Of a stretch of DNA of 7,798 bases, positions 1 to 7,517 are shown one piece after another (the stretch's first letter is position 1; each line of letters begins with the position of its first letter). Position numbers and translations under genes: made by a program. The notes beneath the pieces were generated by a model. It searched no databases, was not told the origin of the DNA, and saw only the letters and a program-made list of their open reading frames with translations. Origin of the DNA: Deltaproteobacteria bacterium (lineage in GTDB: Bacteria; Desulfobacterota; Desulfobacteria; Desulfobacterales; ETH-SRB1); assembly GCA_019314185.1 (NCBI GenBank), contig JAFCZU010000137.1:1-7798 (forward strand). Reading direction: 5' to 3'.

Positions 1-254
1 TGGTCTGTCATAAGTCTTTTTTGGGAGTTGCCAAAGACAGCATCCACTTCTTCATCTCCTTCAATTAAAAGAGAACCAAAGTTCCCTTCTCCCCAGTGAA
101 CAAACTAATTCTCTCGGAAAAATACCCTTCTGCTCTGCTCAATGTATATTCTTGCCGCTTCTCGCAAAAAATCAATATAACCATAAACAAGGGCTTTTTC
201 GAGTTTATCAAATTTCTGTTTGGTTTCTTGCCAAAGTGATTTAAGTGGTTTCAT
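1..254 (-). pseudogene. Unidentified gene interrupted by an in-frame TAG, 5' part only (runs off left edge)
   Basis: Reading leftwards from the ATG at 254-252, 49 codons (MKPLKSLWQ... to ...VFFREN) are followed by a TAG at 107-105. The same frame then stays open for 34 more codons to the window edge and reads FVHWGEGNFGSLLIEGDEE, then VDAVFGNSQKRLMTD. Both halves look coding: the first is a charged amphipathic helix (KFDKLEKALVYGYIDFLREA), and the second is rich in purine-first codons with a soluble, acidic composition. This suggests one gene with a nonsense mutation (CAG to TAG would restore Gln), a recoded amber codon, or a sequencing error. An in-frame TGA lies just upstream of the ATG, so the start is bounded. 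The gene begins 36 bases after the stop of the small helical gene and is probably co-transcribed with it. The SD is poor (only AAGA near the ATG). I do not recognise the family. If the TAG is a true end, the product is a 49-residue peptide. Confidence 0.5.
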
Positions 255-290
255 GTTCTTAACTCATTTGAATATGGAAACTGACCTTCT

Positions 291-761
291 TTAGCGCAAA
301 TTATATAAGCATAGTACTGCTGCCCAACCAGACGGCAGCATCTCCGGCGGCTCATCTATCTCCTTTCCATATTTGACAACCATCTCCAGAAAAAATTTGG
401 CGTGGAAAAAGGCTTCAACAAATGGCCGTGTATGATGTGTCCATTTCTCATTGTGTTCATGTTCAAATTCCTTTCCACCGGCGCCCTCCTTGATGATTTG
501 CTCAAATTCCTTACAAAGTGACCGGCCTTCTGGCGCCAGGTCTCTCAATGCATCAACGATTCTCCTGGTTATATTTTGAAGCCCATATACTTTGAAAGAG
601 TGATGATAGAAGCGGTAGATGGAATCTTCATAACCCCAATGAGAACTCACTTCTTCTACAAGCGACTCAAGTTCGGAAAGCTTTGCCTTGATATTAGCAA
701 GCAACTGATTTTCTTTTTCTTTCAGGTCAGTGAAATAATCAGGGATATCTTTTTTACCCAT
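291..761 (-). CDS. Small helix-rich protein of unknown function
   Basis: The product is about 156 residues counted from the ATG at 761-759. An in-frame TTG at 782 would add seven residues, but no SD precedes it, whereas GGGGA sits six bases before the ATG. The protein is soluble, with no signal peptide or membrane segment. A charged helical or coiled N-terminus (residues 5-40) is followed by an aromatic block, WGYEDSIYRFYHHSF, at about residues 42-56. A histidine-rich stretch (FEHEHNEKWTHH) comes next at about 99-110. After this come RPFVEAFFHAKFFLEM and a C-terminal PPEMLPSGWAAVL block. The blocks look like those of a widespread uncharacterised bacterial family of about 150-160 residues; that is recollection, not a search. 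The spaced Arg and His (RPFVEAFFH) do not fit the HEPN R-x4-6-H pattern, so I assign no catalysis. It lies 115 bases downstream of the sacsin-like ATPase gene on the same strand. The stop is TAA at 293-291. Confidence 0.85.
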   Translation of the reverse strand: MGKKDIPDYFTDLKEKENQLLANIKAKLSELESLVEEVSSHWGYEDSIYRFYHHSFKVYGLQNITRRIVDALRDLAPEGRSLCKEFEQIIKEGAGGKEFEHEHNEKWTHHTRPFVEAFFHAKFFLEMVVKYGKEIDEPPEMLPSGWAAVLCLYNLR

Positions 762-876
762 CTGTTTTCCCCATGAACACAAATCACGCAGTCAGCCCGC
801 CGCCGGGTTTTGGCCATGACAGAACTGGCCGGGAACATGGAAGTGAACGCTCTTCTGCAATGGACAACACGCGTCT
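762..876 (-). other. Intergenic gap between the sacsin-like ATPase gene and the small helical gene
   Basis: The gap is 115 bases and noticeably more G+C-rich than its flanks around 795-835. It contains two short minus-strand inverted repeats: GGCCA/TGGCC around a nine-base loop, and CCCG/CGGG around a four-base loop. Neither is followed by a T-run, so neither is called as a terminator. I found no -35/-10 pair with reasonable spacing. The small gene may therefore rely on read-through from the two-gene operon, or on a promoter too weak to see. Confidence 0.5.
768..772 (-). promoter_or_regulatory. Shine-Dalgarno site deciding the start of the small helical protein
   Basis: GGGGA on the minus strand is six bases upstream of the ATG at 761. 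The upstream TTG alternative at 782-780 has no comparable purine tract, and an in-frame TGA lies at 794-792. The site therefore favours the shorter protein. Confidence 0.4.
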
Positions 877-3800
877 TCATTCTTGAGCCTCGATGATCGT
901 TTTTATGTCCCGAAAGTGGATATCGACGAACCGGACGCTTGTGCCCAGCTCTCCGAGCTTCAGGGGAACTTCAAGATCTTCCGAATTCATCAAATCTTTT
1001 TTCAAGGACTCCATGGCTCCTTCGTCATGCTTCACAAATTCATTGTACATAGCCGCACATAGGGGACACAGGGCGAGGAATTGCGCCTCATGTTCCTTGG
1101 CGAAATGATCTCTGGGAAGCACCTCCACCGCCTCGAAATAGTATTCCCCATCGCGTTTCCTAAAAGGCATCTCTTCTTTGCAGATCTGGCAAATCATCTG
1201 ACCCGCGTCGTTCGTATATTGTTCCTTGAGCCACTGTTTCTCATCAATTGTTTCCTTCGTAATCCGCACGCTTCTGTTCCGTTGTTCGTATTTCTTCTCT
1301 GGGGCCTCGTTTATTTGTTCCGCAAGTCGCTCCTGTCGTCGTTCAGGATTTGTAGAAATTCTTGTTGGGAATGTTGGCTTTTCCTTCTTTGCTAAGATGG
1401 TCGCCTTCCACTGCTCGAACTCTTCGGGATGTCTCCTCAGCAATTCGATGTCTTCAAGAGCAACGTCGAGTTCAGAAGCTCGTTGATTCCGGCGCTTATA
1501 TTCTTCACTACGTTTTTTGGCGTTTTCACCAAATCTTACTCTCTCTATCCATTCCATCCCTTCATCAAAAGGAAAACCTTTGGGCAATTCTTCGCGGGCG
1601 GCATCACAAGGTCGGACGAATTCACCATTCTTCTGAGGGACCCAGGCCTTTTTTTTCAAAACATGTACAAGCTGAGAGTCGGCATATCTTGCCCCGTTGC
1701 TCCAATTCTTCTGGTACTCTGCCTGAAGGTATCGTGGATCCAAAGAAGACATTGTCTTCCAAACCAGATTTGAAAGCTCTAATGATGGGGACTCAAGTAA
1801 CTCATCCAAGCGTTCAATTACATAGTCTCGATTAATAGGAGAAGTGTATCTCTCGCCTGGTACACTCCTGAGATAGTCCAACTGCGGGTTTTCATAACAA
1901 TTAGTATCTGTAACCGGCAATATGTGCTTTACACCAACAGTTTTTGCAAAAGTCACGAGCTTTTCCGTGATTATTTGCTTATTACGGTAGAAATCTGAAA
2001 GTTTTCTGGGGAAATCCTTGTCACTCAACTCGTCATAATATGCTGACAGACCGGTTCGCAAATATGGAGAATCTAAGTATACTTGAGAGGGCTTTGACCA
2101 CATGTCATCGGCTCGCTTGAAGATATAGAAGCCCTCAAACTTTCCCGCCTTAGTTGGGTTTTGTTCAACGAGCTTGATAAAGCGGCGGAGGTCTTTGAAA
2201 TAGGTTTCTTTGTTTGGAATATTTGCTTCATAAGTGTACCGTGATTTCAAGATCCCCTCGATCTCCTCAGTCTCACCAACCTCCCGGACTCCGATTTTTT
2301 CCAAAAACATTCGTGCGGTTGCCTGCTGAGTTTTTTTCTTTCCGGATAGGTATGTCTGGCTGTTTACTCGTGGTAAAGTTTCGTCATGTTCAACACCGTT
2401 ACCTGGAAAGTAACAGCTTTTTCCTATGCTATAGTATCCATCTCTTAGGCGAACAATACGGACATATTCAAGTCGATAGAAATCGTTATCTTCGTTTAAC
2501 TCCTTATAAAGCGTCGAATACATTTGTTGGTGCCATTCTGGTGGGTTAGCAGATAGCCATGCCATGAAGTTTTCATAAGGTCCGTAGGGATACCTCTTTT
2601 TAGATACCTTGTCACAGAGCAAATCTATAAACTCTTCTATATCCCACTTCTCAATTGCCAACCCGGCAAGAAAACGATCCTGATTACTGTTGCGCTGAGA
2701 TGCTCCGATAGCCCACTTGGGCGGTTCATCTTCTTCAACAAGAAACTCAAGGTCTTTTTCCGACAGAAGTTCCTTCAGTGAAGCCTTGGCCTGGAGAAGG
2801 TGCCGCGCTGGGGCATGGGATTTCGAATGTGTTGGCGTCAATGGTTCATTGTTCATCGCCTCGATAATGGATTGACGGATAGGCTCATATCGTTTGGGAA
2901 GGGTATCCACAGGGTTCGGCAGGACGCTAAGAAATTCACCAGTCAGCAAACCAAGATCCCGAATGTCATGCAGAGAAGAAGCCGCTAATTCCGCAAGCAG
3001 GTTGAATAAAGGATCATTGGCCGATGTTTCCTTGATACTAGCGCGACTTAACTCGGGAACAAATGGTGCGTGCAAGTGAAAGCGGAGGCCGGACGTTTCC
3101 TTTTCGGCAGGGAAAAAGACCGCTACGTGACCAAGATTGGCAGGCACGATTTTAAGTTGTTTCGACAGAGCCTTCTTCTGAGAAGTAAAGTCAGAAATCT
3201 TGGGGAGGAATTCGAGGGCATACGCAATGGAAACGCTCGGAATAGGCCTGCCGTCAATCTCTATTGGTGTCGCGAAGAGTAAAAAGTGGGAGCTGGAAGT
3301 TTCCTTGTTACCGGTCTGCTTAAGCACTTCCACATGGTGATCAGAGTGTTGAATCCTCAGAACCTCTCCAGAAATACGACCGCTTATCTTCCAGCTAATA
3401 GCTTCGATGTTGCGCAGGAAAAGCAGTGTGACTTCTGCCAATTCTTCTAGTCCTGCAGCAATTTCCGCGAAGGCAACTTCTGGGGACTTTTGGGGATTAT
3501 TGAAAGGGAATTCAAACCGCGTTTTATTGCCAAGATTTTCGCTTGGTGGAATCTCGACAGGCAGAACTAATTGCTCTATTTTGAAAGAAAAAGTGGGGGA
3601 CCAAATACGTGGGGTTTCAGAGTAGGCGAAAACCGCTTTAAACCCGACCCCAAATCGTCCAATCTTATTCTCCTGACTTTCTTTAGCACCCTTACCGATG
3701 TTTGTAATTCGTTCCACATCCTCCTTCTCAAAGGAACGTCCATTATGTTCGAAAAACAGTGTATTATCGTTGAGGAAAAAGTTTACCTCCGTCGCTCCGG

Positions 3801-3951
3801 TGTCTTCCGCATTTTGAAGTAGTTCATAGATAAAATGCGCTCGGTCGGGGTAGAGCTCCTCAACAATTCTACGGATTCCATAGTACTCTTCGTCAGCAAG
3901 AACATCAGCTAGTTTCTTGCGCCTGCCGTAAAGATTGTCCAAGAAGCTCAT
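877..3951 (-). CDS. Sacsin/HSP90-type (GHKL) ATPase with C-terminal zinc-finger/HNH-like cluster
   Basis: This 1024-residue cytoplasmic protein has an N-terminal GHKL ATP-binding fold of the sacsin/HSP90 type. The N-box is YELLQNAEDTGAT (E43, N47). The second motif is FFEHNGRSF (66-74), where HNG replaces the usual DxG. The lid motif is IGRFGVGFKAVF (97-108). The ATPase module and its transducer-like part extend to roughly residue 300. Residues 300-800 have no motif I can name. Residues 800-890 are strongly charged and probably helical. Near the C-terminus, CQIC (C921, C924), H949, H954 and CPLC (C962, C965) form a treble-clef or HNH-like zinc cluster; the final HNH histidine after CPLC is replaced by AAM, so nuclease activity is doubtful. 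The ATG at 3951 overlaps the upstream SNF2 gene's TGA by four bases and is preceded by GAGGGG. Related sacsin-type ATPases occur in defence and conflict loci. A switch or chaperone-like partner for the SNF2 motor is inference. Confidence 0.9.
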   Translation of the reverse strand: MSFLDNLYGRRKKLADVLADEEYYGIRRIVEELYPDRAHFIYELLQNAEDTGATEVNFFLNDNTLFFEHNGRSFEKEDVERITNIGKGAKESQENKIGRFGVGFKAVFAYSETPRIWSPTFSFKIEQLVLPVEIPPSENLGNKTRFEFPFNNPQKSPEVAFAEIAAGLEELAEVTLLFLRNIEAISWKISGRISGEVLRIQHSDHHVEVLKQTGNKETSSSHFLLFATPIEIDGRPIPSVSIAYALEFLPKISDFTSQKKALSKQLKIVPANLGHVAVFFPAEKETSGLRFHLHAPFVPELSRASIKETSANDPLFNLLAELAASSLHDIRDLGLLTGEFLSVLPNPVDTLPKRYEPIRQSIIEAMNNEPLTPTHSKSHAPARHLLQAKASLKELLSEKDLEFLVEEDEPPKWAIGASQRNSNQDRFLAGLAIEKWDIEEFIDLLCDKVSKKRYPYGPYENFMAWLSANPPEWHQQMYSTLYKELNEDNDFYRLEYVRIVRLRDGYYSIGKSCYFPGNGVEHDETLPRVNSQTYLSGKKKTQQATARMFLEKIGVREVGETEEIEGILKSRYTYEANIPNKETYFKDLRRFIKLVEQNPTKAGKFEGFYIFKRADDMWSKPSQVYLDSPYLRTGLSAYYDELSDKDFPRKLSDFYRNKQIITEKLVTFAKTVGVKHILPVTDTNCYENPQLDYLRSVPGERYTSPINRDYVIERLDELLESPSLELSNLVWKTMSSLDPRYLQAEYQKNWSNGARYADSQLVHVLKKKAWVPQKNGEFVRPCDAAREELPKGFPFDEGMEWIERVRFGENAKKRSEEYKRRNQRASELDVALEDIELLRRHPEEFEQWKATILAKKEKPTFPTRISTNPERRQERLAEQINEAPEKKYEQRNRSVRITKETIDEKQWLKEQYTNDAGQMICQICKEEMPFRKRDGEYYFEAVEVLPRDHFAKEHEAQFLALCPLCAAMYNEFVKHDEGAMESLKKDLMNSEDLEVPLKLGELGTSVRFVDIHFRDIKTIIEAQE
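1057..1191 (-). other. Domain: CxxC...H...H...CxxC zinc cluster of the sacsin-like ATPase
   Basis: This stretch encodes residues 921-965 of the ATPase. Two CxxC pairs (921/924 and 962/965) flank LPRDHFAKEH, which contributes H949 and H954. The layout matches a treble-clef fold as in HNH endonucleases, including the LALCPLC knuckle. The usual catalytic or metal-binding histidine following the second knuckle is absent. I read it as a structural or nucleic-acid-binding zinc finger, possibly a degenerate HNH. Confidence 0.6.
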
Positions 3952-6900
3952 CTGTCAGACCCCTCAACAGAGATTACCCCATATGCAACCGGCTGAGCAG
4001 TAATATCAGCTCTTTCCATTGCGATATCCAATTCTTGAATGCGACGCGCGTAATCCGCTTCAGCCGAATCAATCTGAGACTGCCGCATCCGTCTTATTTT
4101 TTCATCAGTTGCCTGATTAAGTTGGTCTTTAAGTAAGGCAATTCGCGCTCGGTGGCTGATTGTCAGACTTTCACGTCGATATTGTGCCAATTCCTGTGTC
4201 AGGCGCTGGTGTTTTTCGCGCGCCTCTGACCAGAGCTTATAGTGGTGAGCATCAAGCTCGTCCCAGGCTGAGGGTTTGGGGATATTATCTTCGCCGGTTG
4301 GATTCTCTTCAGCTTTTTCAAGGAGTTTGCCCAAATGAGGCGTAACCCGCTCTGAACTTGAAACTGGACACAGAACCATGTCTTCCCTGATACCGTGAAA
4401 CTGCCATTGGTAGATTGCAAACAGGCAATCTCCACGAGGGACAGACCGATCTTTCACCTTTAGTGTTGTTACTACCAGTTTTGTGGTGTCGAATGCTCTG
4501 GACGCTTGTCTTACCAAGGGATGCAAGGGCATGATGAATGCCGTTTCCGGATGCTGGGATGCACAAACAGCATCAAAGGTTACAAGTAGGTGAGGATTGC
4601 CATCCTTTAACCAGTTTTCCCATTCTCTGTACGAGGATGTGTTTTGTCTGAGTAGCTTATGAAAATCCTTCAATAACCGGTTACGGGCCTCCTGGGACAA
4701 GCGCAACGTCTTGAGCGGTTTCTCCCCAAGAATGAATTCCTGCTCTTTTCCAAAGAGTTTCTGTAGATAATTCGTAATAAGATTGCGGATCGCTTCTGGG
4801 GAAAGCCAAAAGCTCGACGCCTCGTTAATCTCTTTCTTCATCTGATCTTCAGGCAGGCGAATGCCAAACAGCTCAACCTGTTTCTGTTCGAGCTCTTCCT
4901 GTTCCTGTATCAAGCGGATTTGATTGTCCGCCAACTGCTGTAGTTTTTCACGGCGTTCGTCATCACTCAGATTGAAATTCTCAGCGATGTTGCGGATTGC
5001 ACTGCTGATTTCACCTAATATCTCTTCGCTGCTACCGAGGGCGTTGTTGAAAACTCCTATGCGCAGCAAACACCGTTCATAAATGTCTGCGTCAACCGTC
5101 CCAGGCGTAATCAGGTTGAAAATAGCGACACTCTCACTTTGTTGTCCCCAGCGGTCGATACGCCCGATTCTCTGCTCGATTCGCATGGGATTCCAGGGTA
5201 AATCGTAATTAATGATACAATCACAGAACTGATAATCCAATCCCTCGCTGCCAATTTCAGAAAACAGCATTAAATCTAAAGCGTTATTGTCTTCCCGCTT
5301 CAACTCAAAACGATTGCGCATTTCGGCACGCTCTTCATCCGGTACACCACCATGCACTAATCCTACGCGGAAACCATCTGCCTTTAGGTGTTGATAAAGA
5401 TAGTTAAGCGTGTGCCGAAAACTGGAAAAGAGCATGACCTTGTTATTGAGTAGCCCTTGTTTGTTCTTAAGAATCTTTCTGATGGCCTCAAGCTTTGGAT
5501 CCTCAGGATCAAGGTTACGCGCTTGTTCCAGAATCATTTTGATTCTTGTTTCTATGACCTCGACCGTTGTCGCAGATGGAGCCTCTCCCGTATTGTCGGC
5601 CTCTTCCCATGCCAATTCGTCAACATGACGATTAAGTATCTCCTGGAGGAAAGGGACAAGGCCGTATAAACAACTCGCTGCCTGCCGTCTGATTGTTGTC
5701 ATCATGAACTTGACATTGGTATCTCCATGAATCTGGCTGAATATTTCTGCTTGAATCTGAAGCAGATCGTCATGGAGCTTCTTCTGTGCCGGGGTAAATT
5801 CAATGACGACAGTTTCCGGTTTTCTTAACGTGAAGTCGCCAATATCCCTCCTGCGGGTTCTGTTAATTATTCCAGCGAATGTATGCAGCGCTTCGAGGTC
5901 AGTAATCGTTTGCACACGCTTTCCTGATGTAATATCGCCACGGAAGAGTTGATTGCGTATTCGGGAGAATTCCGGATTGTTTTGCAGCAATGCCTGTCCC
6001 CACGATGTTGCAGCAGCCCCATCAAGTGCCTCGGCGGCTTTTGCGGTCCATTCCGCCCCCTGACCGCGTGCAAGGTTTACTGCGCGATTTATAAACGGAT
6101 TCGGCTCTGCCATGTGCTCAAAGCTCTCTTGGTCGATAATGAGATCAGGGCGCAGTACATTGAGTAAAATAAAGAGGTCGTAAGTACCCATCTGTATCGG
6201 CGTGGCAGTCAAAAATACGACTGCTTCAGCGTGGTCACAAAAGAATCTTACAGCTTTATGTCTAAATGTATCTGTGTTTCGGATGTGATGGGCTTCGTCC
6301 ACAATAACCAGATCAAACCGGGGCGGTGGGTCCAAATCCAGCAGACCCTTTTTACGTTTTCGCTTGCTATCCGGGCTTGTTCCGTAAAGGAGAGCCTCGT
6401 CAAACAAGGAATAGGGCATGATGACTTTCTGGTATTGCTCGGGCCAAACTCCTTCCATGTCCATTTCGTTAATGCAGTAACGAAGCATCTTGCCATCAAG
6501 ATGACTGAAACGCTCTTCAAAACGTTTCATCTCAATTTGCCATTTGCGTTCAGTTACCAATGGACGAGGGCAAATGATGAGGATGGAACGGACATCACGC
6601 CTGGCCTGTAGCTCACGCAGAATCAACCCTGCTTCAATGGTTTTCCCCACACCAACCCCATCGGCAATGAGTAATCGCGGTCGGTCGGATCGGATAAATT
6701 TCAGAACAGGCCTGAATTGATATGGAATAAAATCAACGCGGGCCGCATTAAGAGAATAAAGCGTCGATAATCCTGGATGTTGTATTTGAAGAGCGGTGAG
6801 ATAGGAGTGGAATTTGTGACAAGGCAAAATAATAGAGTCCTTATCTTTCCGTTCTTTAGCCTGTAACTGGGAGACATAGAATATTTGCGTCTCACCATCA

Positions 6901-7517
6901 ATGAACACGTTGTAACGATTTTCCGGTTTACCCGGCATAATCGACACAACCGCTCCCTTTATTTCAGGATTTGATTTCAAAAAGACAATCTGGCCAGGCT
7001 CAAACTCGGCTGCTTGTGTTTCTTTCCCTGGAGTTGGTTGTGCTTCGTTTGCAGGGGCTTTCGAAATAGAGGTCGCACGCCTTTCGAGCAATGATGTTTT
7101 TGCTGCACGAATCTCCTGAATAAAAGCCTCTTCGGCCTCAATCACCGTGGCGAACCGCTGCAGGGTGTCCATGTCCCGATATACATCTTCCAGCGGAAAT
7201 CCTTCTGTGCCTGCGTGAGCACACCTGTTCCGGACGGTTTGCATCTCTTTAACAAAACGACGAGATTCCGGGGACAGATTCATCTTCATTGAAATCTGGT
7301 ACCAATTTTGATCCAACACCCGAAAAAGAGCAGCAAGATCCAATGATGAGAGGGAGACCATTCCTTTTTGTTCGACTCGTCGCTGTTGCTGAAAGGACAG
7401 CTTGTCCACCACAGCATCTTTCCACCAGTTATCGAAAAGTGAAGGCAGTACCCTTTCAAGGTATCTTACTATATGCTTGGTTGCCTTTTGTAGCAAAATA
7501 TTCAAAATTTTTTCCAT
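3948..7517 (-). CDS. SNF2/RapA-type DNA translocase with N-terminal Swt1-like HEPN domain
   Basis: This is a 1189-residue, soluble, multidomain protein. Residues 1-130 are helical and contain VRNRCAHAG (95-103), whose R96-N97-x3-H101 is the HEPN ribonuclease signature, in a Swt1-type context. Residues 173-218 (FEPGQIVFLK... RYNVFIDGE... VSQL) resemble a small Tudor/SH3-like barrel. The SNF2 core follows: GVGVGKT (287-293, Walker A), VDEAHH (406-411, motif II), LTATP (436-440, III), FSSF (697-700, IV), SEIGSEGLDYQ (753-763, V) and EQRIGRIDRWGQ (781-792, VI). All key residues are present, so ATPase and duplex-translocation activity is expected. The C-terminal 350 residues include charged, coiled-coil-like stretches at about 850-895 and 1090-1165 and end in a RapA-like tail. 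The ATG at 7517 has an in-frame TAA twelve bases upstream, which fixes the maximal frame; its SD (AGAAG, three-base spacing) is weak. It is the first gene of the pair. RapA itself lacks a HEPN domain, and no DISARM core gene is present. A defence role is inferred. Confidence 0.93.
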   Translation of the reverse strand: MEKILNILLQKATKHIVRYLERVLPSLFDNWWKDAVVDKLSFQQQRRVEQKGMVSLSSLDLAALFRVLDQNWYQISMKMNLSPESRRFVKEMQTVRNRCAHAGTEGFPLEDVYRDMDTLQRFATVIEAEEAFIQEIRAAKTSLLERRATSISKAPANEAQPTPGKETQAAEFEPGQIVFLKSNPEIKGAVVSIMPGKPENRYNVFIDGETQIFYVSQLQAKERKDKDSIILPCHKFHSYLTALQIQHPGLSTLYSLNAARVDFIPYQFRPVLKFIRSDRPRLLIADGVGVGKTIEAGLILRELQARRDVRSILIICPRPLVTERKWQIEMKRFEERFSHLDGKMLRYCINEMDMEGVWPEQYQKVIMPYSLFDEALLYGTSPDSKRKRKKGLLDLDPPPRFDLVIVDEAHHIRNTDTFRHKAVRFFCDHAEAVVFLTATPIQMGTYDLFILLNVLRPDLIIDQESFEHMAEPNPFINRAVNLARGQGAEWTAKAAEALDGAAATSWGQALLQNNPEFSRIRNQLFRGDITSGKRVQTITDLEALHTFAGIINRTRRRDIGDFTLRKPETVVIEFTPAQKKLHDDLLQIQAEIFSQIHGDTNVKFMMTTIRRQAASCLYGLVPFLQEILNRHVDELAWEEADNTGEAPSATTVEVIETRIKMILEQARNLDPEDPKLEAIRKILKNKQGLLNNKVMLFSSFRHTLNYLYQHLKADGFRVGLVHGGVPDEERAEMRNRFELKREDNNALDLMLFSEIGSEGLDYQFCDCIINYDLPWNPMRIEQRIGRIDRWGQQSESVAIFNLITPGTVDADIYERCLLRIGVFNNALGSSEEILGEISSAIRNIAENFNLSDDERREKLQQLADNQIRLIQEQEELEQKQVELFGIRLPEDQMKKEINEASSFWLSPEAIRNLITNYLQKLFGKEQEFILGEKPLKTLRLSQEARNRLLKDFHKLLRQNTSSYREWENWLKDGNPHLLVTFDAVCASQHPETAFIMPLHPLVRQASRAFDTTKLVVTTLKVKDRSVPRGDCLFAIYQWQFHGIREDMVLCPVSSSERVTPHLGKLLEKAEENPTGEDNIPKPSAWDELDAHHYKLWSEAREKHQRLTQELAQYRRESLTISHRARIALLKDQLNQATDEKIRRMRQSQIDSAEADYARRIQELDIAMERADITAQPVAYGVISVEGSDR
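3960..3965 (-). promoter_or_regulatory. Shine-Dalgarno site of the sacsin-like ATPase gene
   Basis: GAGGGG on the minus strand is eight bases before the ATG at 3951. It lies inside the last codons of the SNF2 gene, so the ATPase gene can be re-initiated on the same message as well as translationally coupled through the ATGA overlap. Confidence 0.55.
7128..7517 (-). other. Domain: Swt1-like HEPN domain of the SNF2 protein
   Basis: This encodes residues 1-130 of the translocase. The domain is helical with a terminal VRNRCAHAG block, where R96 and H101 form the R-x4-H catalytic pair typical of HEPN RNases (codons at 7232-7230 and 7217-7215). N97 directly after the arginine is the commonest form of an active motif. 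Swt1-type HEPN domains are known from the eukaryotic Swt1 endoribonuclease and from prokaryotic conflict proteins. Catalytic activity is predicted from the motif only. Confidence 0.65.

Noticed and set aside
576..776. Plus-strand open frame of 66 codons
   Set aside because: It is antisense to the small helical gene, and the translation is a phenylalanine/isoleucine-rich mirror of the lysine/glutamate-rich real protein.
722..838. Minus-strand 38-codon frame starting with an ATG in the gap (MFPASSVMAKTRRR...) and overlapping the small gene
   Set aside because: It has no convincing SD, largely overlaps the better-supported small gene in another frame and has no recognisable motif.
795..850. Possible rho-independent terminator after the ATPase gene
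   Set aside because: The inverted repeats GGCCA/TGGCC and CCCG/CGGG are only 4-5 base pairs and no T-run follows on the minus strand.
1362..1835. Plus-strand open frame of 157 codons
   Set aside because: It lies wholly antisense to the sacsin-like ATPase gene, overlaps other plus-strand frames and has a low-complexity, Ser/Arg/Leu-rich translation without recognisable motifs. It is a shadow frame.
6231..6611. Plus-strand open frame of 126 codons and its minus-strand companion at 6248-6520
   Set aside because: Both are off-frame over the helicase motif I-III region of the SNF2 gene, whose own frame has clear conserved motifs here.
3948..7517. Assignment as DISARM DrmD or as housekeeping RapA
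   Set aside because: The SNF2 core is of the same broad type, but the N-terminal HEPN domain, the co-translated sacsin-like ATPase and the absence of DrmA/DrmB/DrmC or a methylase argue against either name from this window alone.
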